Shown here: piece by piece, positions 54,170-64,000 of the stretch
How the letters are laid out: each line of letters begins with the position of its first letter
How positions within the stretch are numbered: the first letter of the stretch is position 1
NCBI GenBank assembly: GCA_937930845.1
Contig: CALHBJ010000001.1
Span: 310,001-374,000, forward strand
DNA from: an uncultured Rhizobiaceae group bacterium
Lineage (GTDB): Bacteria > Pseudomonadota > Alphaproteobacteria > Rhizobiales > Rhizobiaceae
Length of the DNA stretch: 64,000 nucleotides
Direction of reading: 5' to 3'
The notes under the pieces: model-generated
Databases searched by the model: none
What the model was told of the DNA's origin: nothing
The model's input: only the letters and a program-made list of their open reading frames with translations
Program-made: the position numbers and the translations under genes

Positions 54170-54967
54170 TTAGGTGATGTCCGCATCTTTCAAAAATGCC
54201 TTGATGATCTCCACCAGCATTTCCGGCTGTTCCACACAGGGAATGTGGCCAGCGCCCTTGATCACTTCATAGCGTGAATCGGGAATAAGCTTGGCCGTGG
54301 CCAACACCAGTTCTGGTGGCGTTGAGCCGTCCTGATCGCCAACGATACAAATGGTCGGCACTTTCACCTCAACTGCGGCCATACGTAGATCGGAATCCCG
54401 CAGGGCCATAGCGGTGCCCAGATATCCATCCACCGGGGTGCGCAGGAACATGTTGGAATAGCCCGCCAAATCATCCGCGCGGTTCTTGTGGAATTCCGGT
54501 GTGAACCAGCGTTGCATATTGGCTTCCACCAATGCCTGCAGCCCCGCCTCTTTGACCATGCCAATGCGTTCGTTCCAGGTCTCATCATTGCCGATCTTGG
54601 CAGCGGTGTCACAAAGGATCATCGCGCGAACCAGATCCGGGCGCATATATAGCAATCCCTGGGCAATCATGCCGCCAACGGACAGGCCACAAATGACCGC
54701 GTTGGAAATCCCCAGATGGTCCAACAGCCCAGCCAGATCATTGACATGGTCGTCCATTTTGTAAGGCGCAGGCGTGACATCGGAGAGGCCGTGGCCACGC
54801 TTGTCATACATGATAATGGAACAATCGCCGACAAGACGCACAATGCAATCGCGCCAGATGCGGAAATCCGTTGCCAGTGAATTTGCAAATACGAGGGTTG
54901 GCTTGTCTTCCGGTGCGCTGATCACCTGATAATGCAGCGTAACGCCGTTGATATTGGCAAATTGCAT
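54170..54967 (-). CDS. 3-oxoadipate enol-lactonase-like alpha/beta hydrolase
   Basis: 265 residues from the ATG at 54967 (QFANINGVTLHYQ), preceded by GGAG nine bases upstream. Nucleophile elbow ICGLSVGGMIAQ (Ser), Asp in IVGDQDGSTPPE, His in IKGAGHIPCVEQ. The segment VMYDKRGHGLSDVTPAPYKMDDH is close to PcaD. PcaD hydrolyses 3-oxoadipate enol-lactone in the beta-ketoadipate pathway; no other pca genes are adjacent, so only the family is secure. Confidence 0.8.
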   Translation of the reverse strand: MQFANINGVTLHYQVISAPEDKPTLVFANSLATDFRIWRDCIVRLVGDCSIIMYDKRGHGLSDVTPAPYKMDDHVNDLAGLLDHLGISNAVICGLSVGGMIAQGLLYMRPDLVRAMILCDTAAKIGNDETWNERIGMVKEAGLQALVEANMQRWFTPEFHKNRADDLAGYSNMFLRTPVDGYLGTAMALRDSDLRMAAVEVKVPTICIVGDQDGSTPPELVLATAKLIPDSRYEVIKGAGHIPCVEQPEMLVEIIKAFLKDADIT

Positions 54968-55027
54968 GGGGCTGGTCTCCATATTCCAACGCGCAATCGC
55001 GATGGGTATCTGTGCGCCAGACCCGTG

Positions 55028-56344
55028 TTAACGCACCAGGGCCTTGGCAGTTGCGGACTCGGTCTTATCGAAAGATAGCAGCGCTTTGAAGCCGGTCAGA
55101 TCAAAGTCCGGTTCTTTTCCGTCCGCCAGGCGGTAGATTTGTTCATAATACCAGCCCAGTTCGCCCCAGGCGTTGAGATCGCGCAGGAAGCTGATGGGGG
55201 ATGTGGGGCTAAGCAGGCCACGGCCAATGCGTGTGCTTTCCACCATGTCATTGGTCTGCGTAATTTCACCAGACAGCAAGCGCGTGCCAACTTCGGGGTC
55301 CACACAGAACGGGCGGCCCAGGCCAACCATATCGATCTGATCTTCATCAATGGCGCGCGCCATGGCTGATGCCGTGCGGAAACCACCTGTCACCATGATG
55401 GGGATGGTGAGTTTTTCGCGCAGTTTGGGCACGAAGTCGATGAAGTATGCCTCACGACGGCGCGTGCTTTCGCGCTTTTTGGCATTGGCATTGCCATCGG
55501 ATTTTGGGTCTTTGCGGTCAAAATCAATCATCCGCGGCTGTTCGTAATTGCCACCGGAAAGCTCAATCAGGTCAACGCCCTCTTCTTGCAACCAGAGAGC
55601 GACAGCTGCGCTGTCTTCATCTGAGAATCCACCCTTTTGGAAATCCGATGAATTGAGCTTTACGGTAACAGCAAATTTCTTGCCCACCGCTTTACGTGTG
55701 CGGCGAATGATTTCCAGCAGAAAGTGCGCCCGGTTTTCAAGGCTGCCGCCCCATTTATCCGTGCGTGTATTGGACAAGGGAGAGAGAAATTGAGAAACCA
55801 GATAGCCATGGGCTGCATGGACCTGAATACCATCAAAACCGGTTTGTTCCGCGGTTTTCGCGGCATGGACAAATCCATCGATGGCCGTTTCGATTTCCTC
55901 ATCGGTCATGGGCGTTGGCTTGCCGAAACGACCATTGCCCATTTTCAGGCCCACATCAGCTGGGGCCTTGGGAATTTTGTTGATCATCTTTTGGGTCTGG
56001 CGGCCGGCATGGTTGATTTGCATCCAGATATGCGCCCCATCGGCCTTTGCTGCACTTGCCATATCGGCCAGCATGGCCAGCGCCTGATTGGATTGCTGGC
56101 CAACAATGGCGATGTTGCCGCCGCGTTCCAGATGCCAGCGGTCGACCAGGAAATTCCCGGTGATCAATACAGCAGCGCCACTTTGGCCCCAACGGCGGTA
56201 CAATTCGATATGGCGTTCGTTGGCAAGGTTGTCGCCACCCGACAGCCCTTCGGTCATGGCGGCTTTGGCAATGCGGTTTTTCAGGAACGCACCACAAGGC
56301 AATTTCAGCCCTTCCGCCAGGATTTCCGTATCTGCTCGCATCAC
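55028..56344 (-). CDS. Old Yellow Enzyme-type NADH:flavin oxidoreductase
   Basis: 438 residues: TIM barrel with FMN site AAHGYLVSQFLSPLSNTRTDKWGGS, the active-site motif GFDGIQVHAAHGYL, and phosphate loop IMVTGGF...VGLGRPFCVDPE. Single-domain OYE-like enzyme, without the extra FeS/FAD parts of 2,4-dienoyl-CoA reductase. It would reduce an activated double bond; the substrate is unknown. Divergent from uvrB by a 240-base spacer. Confidence 0.88.
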   Translation of the reverse strand: MMRADTEILAEGLKLPCGAFLKNRIAKAAMTEGLSGGDNLANERHIELYRRWGQSGAAVLITGNFLVDRWHLERGGNIAIVGQQSNQALAMLADMASAAKADGAHIWMQINHAGRQTQKMINKIPKAPADVGLKMGNGRFGKPTPMTDEEIETAIDGFVHAAKTAEQTGFDGIQVHAAHGYLVSQFLSPLSNTRTDKWGGSLENRAHFLLEIIRRTRKAVGKKFAVTVKLNSSDFQKGGFSDEDSAAVALWLQEEGVDLIELSGGNYEQPRMIDFDRKDPKSDGNANAKKRESTRRREAYFIDFVPKLREKLTIPIMVTGGFRTASAMARAIDEDQIDMVGLGRPFCVDPEVGTRLLSGEITQTNDMVESTRIGRGLLSPTSPISFLRDLNAWGELGWYYEQIYRLADGKEPDFDLTGFKALLSFDKTESATAKALVR

Positions 56345-56506
56345 ATTCTTACCGTTGTTGGAAAGGTAAACAAATTCTTACCGCAACATGGCAAATTGGA
56401 CGAAAATAGAAAGTGGGTTTTAACTTTTGGGGTTAACGGGTGGCGCTGGTAAAAATACGGTTCCAGATCAATCATAGCGGTTACATTGCGCCACACTGCC
56501 ACGATG

Positions 56507-56523
56507 CTGACAGAACCTGTCAG
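56507..56523. promoter_or_regulatory. 17-base inverted repeat in the uvrB upstream region
   Basis: CTGACAG AAC CTGTCAG: perfect 7-base arms around a 3-base centre, about 65 bases before the chosen uvrB ATG. The centre differs from the alphaproteobacterial LexA motif; no GTTC-N7-GTTC was found here. Possible operator or mRNA hairpin. Confidence 0.4.
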
Positions 56524-56587
56524 TATTGCCCGTTTGAAATTGGTTTGGCCCCTTCCATCGGCTGGCAACCCACCCCATATTGTCGCC

Positions 56588-59455
<2,868 letters not shown>

Positions 59456-59677
59456 AGATGTATGATTTTACAATACGCAACCAAGTATCGACTTCACACG
59501 CGGCGTGACTAATTTGCCTTGCCAAAAATCAAATTGGCTACGACTGCGATCCTTCGAAATTCAACAATAGGATTTTGCCCCTCGGATGGGTTTGCGGTTG
59601 ATGAGCAGGGACGATAGAATTTTTGCCTCCTCTTTCTCGTTAGCAGCTTTGAACAAATGATATATTGGTTCCTAAAA
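59456..59677. other. Intergenic region between uvrB and the amidohydrolase
   Basis: About 220 bases with no gene. The stretch 59600-59677 is AT-rich and could hold the amidohydrolase promoter. No strong hairpin or operator was seen. Confidence 0.4.
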
Positions 59678-60568
59678 ATGAAGTTTTGGGCTCTATCGCT
59701 TGCCATTTTGCCAGCGATTTTGTCGGTGCCCGCATTTGCTGACGATGACCACACTCCGATTGGCGAAGCAGTGAAAGAGCTACCGCTGTTTGATGCCCAT
59801 ATTCATTACAAACGCCCTGCCTGGGACCGTTTCCCTGTCAAAAGCGTCATTGAATTGATGGACAAGAATGGCGTGGCGATGGGGCTTGTATCGTCCACAC
59901 CTGACGAAGGCACAATCCGGCTTTGGCAATATGCTCCCAACCGGGTCGTGCCGGAACTGCGCCCCTATCACGGCGATGTGGGATCATCGAATTGGACCAA
60001 GGCGCCGGATATGGAAAAATATCTGGCCGAGCGCCTTTCCAAATATCCCCATGAAGGGATTGGCGAATTTCACATTCATACCCTCGACACTTCTGACGAA
60101 CCCCTGTTTCGCAAGGTGATCGGGCTGGCCAGAACCCATGATATCTATCTTCACGTTCATTCAGGCGCAGAGCCGATCCGCTGGCTTTACAGTCTCGATC
60201 CGGATGTGAAGATTATCTGGGCCCATGCGGGACTTGGCGAACCTGCAAGTGCCGTTCACGCCCTGATGGCGGATTTCCCACATCTATACGCCGATACGTC
60301 CCTGCGCGAATATGCGATTTTGGGGTCCGGTGCGGATGGCAAGCTGGATCCGCAATGGCGCGACATCATCATGACATTTCAGGACAGGCTGATGATCGGC
60401 AGTGACACCTGGGTCAACAGCCAGTGGGATAACTATTCCGCCATCATACAGTCGAACCGGCAATGGCTGTCTAAGTTGCCACGCAAGGTTGCCGAAAAGA
60501 TCGCTTACCGAAATGCTGAAAAGCTGTTTAAGCGCACGATCAGCCGTGAATTAATCGGAACGCGCTGA
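59678..60568 (+). CDS. Secreted amidohydrolase (Amidohydro_2-like)
   Basis: About 296 residues from ATG 59678 (KFWALSLAILPAILSVPAFA), giving a signal peptide; the frame is open seven codons upstream. Metal-binding TIM-barrel hydrolase motifs: FDAHIHY near the start, IYLHVHSGAEPI, IWAHAGLGEP and IGSDTW. Amidohydrolases of this size act on lactones, cyclic amides or decarboxylate aromatic acids; the periplasmic location is unusual. Substrate unknown. Confidence 0.8.
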   Translation: MKFWALSLAILPAILSVPAFADDDHTPIGEAVKELPLFDAHIHYKRPAWDRFPVKSVIELMDKNGVAMGLVSSTPDEGTIRLWQYAPNRVVPELRPYHGDVGSSNWTKAPDMEKYLAERLSKYPHEGIGEFHIHTLDTSDEPLFRKVIGLARTHDIYLHVHSGAEPIRWLYSLDPDVKIIWAHAGLGEPASAVHALMADFPHLYADTSLREYAILGSGADGKLDPQWRDIIMTFQDRLMIGSDTWVNSQWDNYSAIIQSNRQWLSKLPRKVAEKIAYRNAEKLFKRTISRELIGTR

Positions 60569-60591
60569 ACAGTACCGCCCCGCAAGGCCGT

Positions 60592-63042
60592 TCAGGCGGC
60601 GACGATTTTTAGTTTTGCCACATTGCTGCCGTCCCTTTGGCTGTCCGTCATGACTGCGCGGTTGCCTGAGGATTGTCCGTTCCAGGAATCAATCCACCTG
60701 ACCAGTTTGTCACACGGCATGGCCGCAGAGAAATGGAACCCTTGGAGCATGTCGATGCCGCTTTTTGTTGCGCGCTCCACATCGGCCTGGGTTTCCACCC
60801 CTTCAGCGGTCGTCTGGCAGTCCAGTTTTTGAGCCATCATGGCGATGCAGGCAAGCATGTCTGCGGCGCGTTTGTCATGATTGGAACTGGCCATGAGGGA
60901 ACGGTCAATCTTCAAACAATCCACCGGCAATTCACAAAAGCGCGCAATATTGGAATAACCCGTCCCAAAATCATCGATGGCTATTCTAAATCCCTGTTTG
61001 TGAAGTTCACAGATGGTGCCGCCCGCTGCAGCATCGCTGACGAACAGAGCATCTTCGGTGATTTCAATTTCCATATTGCGCGGATCAAAATCATGGCGCT
61101 TGGCAAGATCGGTCAGCCGTTCAACAAATTTAGGCGACGAAAAATGCTGCGAGCCCACATTCACTGCGACCGAAAGGTCAAGACCCGCGTCGGTCCAAAC
61201 CTTGTGGTCTTTCATGGCCGTTTGAACCACCCAATCGCCCAGCTTGTTCATCACAGGCGAATTGTGAATGGCTGAAATCCAGACATTGGGCATTAACCGT
61301 CCAAAGGTCGGGTGCTGCCAGCGTACAAGCGCTTCAACTCCAGTAACACTTTGGTCGCATGCGGAAATCTTGGGCTGATATTCAAGCGTCAGTTCATTGG
61401 CCGAAATGGCAATCTCAACCTGCTTTTTCAGTTCAGAAGCCGACATGGTGCCGTTTTCCGGCAGATAGCGCTGTGCGCGGTTTTTGCCGGATTTCTTGGC
61501 GTGATACATGGCGATGTCGGCAAAGCGCATCAGGTCTGGCAGACTGGTGCCGTCCAGGGGGAAACGCGAGCAACCAATACTGGCTCCGCGTTTGACGATG
61601 TAACTCAGTTCCTTTGACGGCCTGGTCATCTCATCGCACAAAATATTGAGAAAACGATCGACTTCGTCACCCGTCACCAGGCCTGGAACAAGCATGGCGA
61701 ATTCGTCACCGCCAATGCGCGCCACCACGGGGCTGCGCGTTTCGCCACGGCGCAATTCAATCTCCGCGTGCTGGCTCACCGCCACGCGCTTTAACTTGTT
61801 GGCACAATCAATCAGGAATTCGTCGCCGATGTCATGGCCGTAAACATCATTGATCTGTTTGAAATCGTCGAGATCAATGAAAACCAGCGCACCGCTTGCC
61901 TCGGACTTGTCGTCGGGAGAGATCATCTGTGACGCCAGGTCGATCAGCTTGTCCCGGTTTGGCAATCCCGTCACGCCATCGCGATAGGCCATCGCCACCA
62001 GTTTGTTATTAGCCAGCGAAATATGGTTGAGCATTTCATTATAGTTTTCGGTGAATTGGGAAATCTCAGCCACAGGAATGAAACCGTCAGGCACATCACT
62101 GCGCTGCAATTTGCGTTCACCAATGTTGGACTTCATGGCGGTGAGCAATTGCTCAATTGGCGACGCCAATGATTTCAGCAGGCCCGCAACCAATACGGCC
62201 GTGAGGACCAAACCAATAAACAACGCTGCGAAAATTCCCCGGCTGTCACGCAGCACCTTGGCGTATAATTCAGAAACGGGTTGCGGGATCATCACGCCCC
62301 AGCCTGGTCCTTTAACGGTGGTCAGACCGGCAATCATATCGTCTTTCAGGGCGGGTGAATAAAACTGTTCAACGCCGGTTTGGCCATCCATCATGCGCTT
62401 AACGGCGGAAACGGCTGCGATATTTTTACGTGCTTTTACCCAATCTGGATTGGGGTGCGACAGGATATTGCCAACAGGGTCGACAATGGCCGCATGGCCC
62501 TTTTTGCCAAAGGTGATGGACTTGCCGATTTCTACAAAATATCGCGTGGATACAACCGCAATGGCCAATTTATTGCCATGCTGCCGGACCCCAAGAATGA
62601 TGTTATTGCCTTCAGGCCCACTTAATACCGGTGAAAATGCTGTTCTGCCGGCCCGCACGGCATTTTTTGCGACATTGAGAAGCTCTTTCGTCACTGCCAT
62701 TTTATTGGCACCATCGCGTACATCTGTGCGCGCCACGACCTGGCCGGTGCTTTGGTCAACAATCAACACGCACATCAGGTTGATACTCGACATTAGTGCC
62801 TCAAGATTGGGCACTGGCTGTTTGTTCAAGAGCGCTACCGATACGGAATCAAACGTACCCACCAGGTCCGTGTGATAACGATCCAGCGCCATGGCCACAT
62901 TTTGTGCCAACAGCAGATGCTGTTCCTTTACGTCTGCAAATTCACGTTCCAGACCGTTCTTATAGGACAACCAGCCAAAAATGGCTGACGGCACCAAGGT
63001 GGCGATGAGGAATGCCAAGACGAGTAGAGTTCTGATGCGCAT
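60592..63042 (-). CDS. Bifunctional GGDEF-EAL protein with N-terminal sensory domain
   Basis: About 816 residues from ATG 63042 (MRIRTLLVLAFLIATLVPS), which has AGGGAT eight bases upstream. Membrane helix at the N-terminus, a periplasmic dCache-like region of about 250 residues, a second helix near 285-305 (IFAALFIGLVLTAVLVAGLL) and HAMP-like linker. The GGDEF domain has intact ARIGGDEFAM and the EAL domain has EALVRW, AVNVGS, EIEITE, IDDFGTGYS and LKIDRS, AEGVET. Both activities look catalytically possible. It controls c-di-GMP and hence surface/motility lifestyle. Confidence 0.92.
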   Translation of the reverse strand: MRIRTLLVLAFLIATLVPSAIFGWLSYKNGLEREFADVKEQHLLLAQNVAMALDRYHTDLVGTFDSVSVALLNKQPVPNLEALMSSINLMCVLIVDQSTGQVVARTDVRDGANKMAVTKELLNVAKNAVRAGRTAFSPVLSGPEGNNIILGVRQHGNKLAIAVVSTRYFVEIGKSITFGKKGHAAIVDPVGNILSHPNPDWVKARKNIAAVSAVKRMMDGQTGVEQFYSPALKDDMIAGLTTVKGPGWGVMIPQPVSELYAKVLRDSRGIFAALFIGLVLTAVLVAGLLKSLASPIEQLLTAMKSNIGERKLQRSDVPDGFIPVAEISQFTENYNEMLNHISLANNKLVAMAYRDGVTGLPNRDKLIDLASQMISPDDKSEASGALVFIDLDDFKQINDVYGHDIGDEFLIDCANKLKRVAVSQHAEIELRRGETRSPVVARIGGDEFAMLVPGLVTGDEVDRFLNILCDEMTRPSKELSYIVKRGASIGCSRFPLDGTSLPDLMRFADIAMYHAKKSGKNRAQRYLPENGTMSASELKKQVEIAISANELTLEYQPKISACDQSVTGVEALVRWQHPTFGRLMPNVWISAIHNSPVMNKLGDWVVQTAMKDHKVWTDAGLDLSVAVNVGSQHFSSPKFVERLTDLAKRHDFDPRNMEIEITEDALFVSDAAAGGTICELHKQGFRIAIDDFGTGYSNIARFCELPVDCLKIDRSLMASSNHDKRAADMLACIAMMAQKLDCQTTAEGVETQADVERATKSGIDMLQGFHFSAAMPCDKLVRWIDSWNGQSSGNRAVMTDSQRDGSNVAKLKIVAA

Positions 63043-63170
63043 GCGAATATCCCTGTTCGCATCAGCATGGATGAACCCGGTAGGCATTGAGTTAACTGCG
63101 TAATTTCGATTGACCCTGGAGTTAACACCAGGTTTCCGCACGTCTAAAAATTGTACCGAAAGCCGAACCG

Positions 63171-64000
63171 TCAGGCCACATTACTGGCCACATTACTGGT
63201 AAGCTGGGCACTTTCTTCGCTTTCGGCCAGTGGCTGATATTCATACAAATGCGGCGCTGCGCCATTGGTACGCACAAACAGCGCCATCCATTCGCTCATC
63301 ACGGCGGATGGCATTGGTTTGGAGATGAAATAGCCCTGCATTTCGTCACAGCCGGTGGTACGAAGGAATTCACATTCGTGTTCGTCTTCCACCCCTTCAA
63401 CAACGACCTTAAGCCCCAGACAATGGGCCATCACCGTGACCGCACTCACCATGGTTGCATTGGCATGGTTGGCATGGACATTGGAGACGAAAGACCGGTC
63501 GATTTTGACCACATCGGGATGCAGGCGCTGCAAATAGGTCAAAGAGGCCTGACCCGTGCCAAAATCATCCAGCGCGATCAACACGCCCAATTGTTGCAGC
63601 CGCTTCAACTGAGGGGCCGCGACTTCAACATCCGCCATCTTCGAAGTCTCGGTGACTTCAATCTGCACTCTGGACGGTGAGAACCGCACGGATTTGATGG
63701 CGTCAAAGACTTTGTCCATGAATTCGATGTCGGAGAACTGGGTCGCCGAAATATTGATGGAAATTTTTGGCAGTGAAACACCCGTATCATCCCAAATCTG
63801 CATCTGTTTCAATGCAGCCTGCAAAACCCACATGTCGATTTCAGCAATCAGGGAAGACTGTTCGGCAATACCGATTATCTGGTCAATGCGAACGCTGGAA
63901 AGACGGCGGTTGGTACAACGCAACAGGGATTCTGCCGCCGACAGAGCGCCGGTTTTCAAATCCACGATGGGCTGGAAAAACAATTCGAACTCATCACGCT
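63171..64000 (-). CDS. EAL-domain protein, truncated by the window edge
   Basis: The frame stays open to the window end; about 276 C-terminal residues are seen, beginning RDEFELFFQPIVDLKTGALSAAESLLR. Phosphodiesterase motifs: FFQPIVDLKTG, AESLL (variant of EAL), INISATQFSD, QIEVTET, LDDFGTGQASLTYL, VKIDRSFV and VVVEGVED. It may be an EAL-only or GGDEF-EAL protein, depending on what lies outside. It ends 30 bases before the next gene's upstream frame, so the pair may form a c-di-GMP operon. Its C-terminus is SNVASNVA, encoded by a 12-base tandem duplication. Confidence 0.85.
   Translation of the reverse strand, partial: RDEFELFFQPIVDLKTGALSAAESLLRCTNRRLSSVRIDQIIGIAEQSSLIAEIDMWVLQAALKQMQIWDDTGVSLPKISINISATQFSDIEFMDKVFDAIKSVRFSPSRVQIEVTETSKMADVEVAAPQLKRLQQLGVLIALDDFGTGQASLTYLQRLHPDVVKIDRSFVSNVHANHANATMVSAVTVMAHCLGLKVVVEGVEDEHECEFLRTTGCDEMQGYFISKPMPSAVMSEWMALFVRTNGAAPHLYEYQPLAESEESAQLTSNVASNVA

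Noticed and set aside
56400-56440. CtrA box near TTAACTTTTGGGGTTAA
   Set aside because: The spacing between the TTAA elements is nine, not seven.

Overview
The window looks like chromosomal DNA of a Hyphomicrobiales (Rhizobiales)-type alphaproteobacterium. The evidence is an Omp2b/RopA-type porin, an imuA-imuB-dnaE2 mutasome cassette behind a GAAC-N7-GAAC LexA box, a CtrA-type TTAA-N7-TTAA box, a long-form leuA, and many small proteins with alphaproteobacterial character. By eye the base composition is mid-50s %GC, apart from one clearly AT-richer block at about 22.1-24.5 kb.

Layout. 0-11 kb: mixed housekeeping and envelope genes (metallophosphoesterase end, YcbB-type L,D-transpeptidase, alpha/beta hydrolase + leuA, UDP-glucose dehydrogenase, an acyl-CoA ligase, a secreted repeat/peptidoglycan-binding protein with CtrA-type sites, a LysE exporter). 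11-20 kb: envelope block, all on the minus strand: an operon with a giant BON-repeat/OmpA protein, a 33-residue membrane protein and a tandem helix-hairpin-helix protein, then the major porin and an RTX-type secreted protein. 20.5-21.9 kb: a succinate-semialdehyde-type aldehyde dehydrogenase. 22.2-24.4 kb: an AT-rich, apparently acquired three-gene operon next to the 3' end of tRNA-Ser(GCU). It encodes a protein with a PD-(D/E)xK-like nuclease signature and two small mutually related proteins of unknown function. This is the best candidate here for an undescribed (possibly defence) system. 24.8-31.1 kb: the SOS mutasome imuA-imuB-dnaE2.

31-56 kb: mostly catabolic. ETF:ubiquinone oxidoreductase sits downstream of a minus-strand operon (35.6-42.5 kb) of thioesterase, two acyl-CoA dehydrogenases, three SDRs, an APH-like phosphotransferase and a MaoC hydratase. 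Divergent from it run a TetR regulator with a clear operator-like inverted repeat, a third acyl-CoA dehydrogenase, a quinone-oxidoreductase-like enzyme, a complete LivHMGF-type ABC transporter, a long-chain-type acyl-CoA synthetase and the matching periplasmic binding protein. Together this reads as one catabolic locus: uptake of an organic acid, CoA activation, alpha/beta-oxidation-like dehydrogenation and hydration, and electron transfer to ubiquinone through ETF-QO. The kinase plus acyl-CoA dehydrogenase pairing suggests that hydroxy- or keto-acids are among the substrates.

56-64 kb: an Old Yellow Enzyme-type reductase divergent from uvrB (with long low-complexity tails), a secreted amidohydrolase, and two c-di-GMP genes (a dCache-like GGDEF-EAL protein and an EAL protein cut by the window edge).
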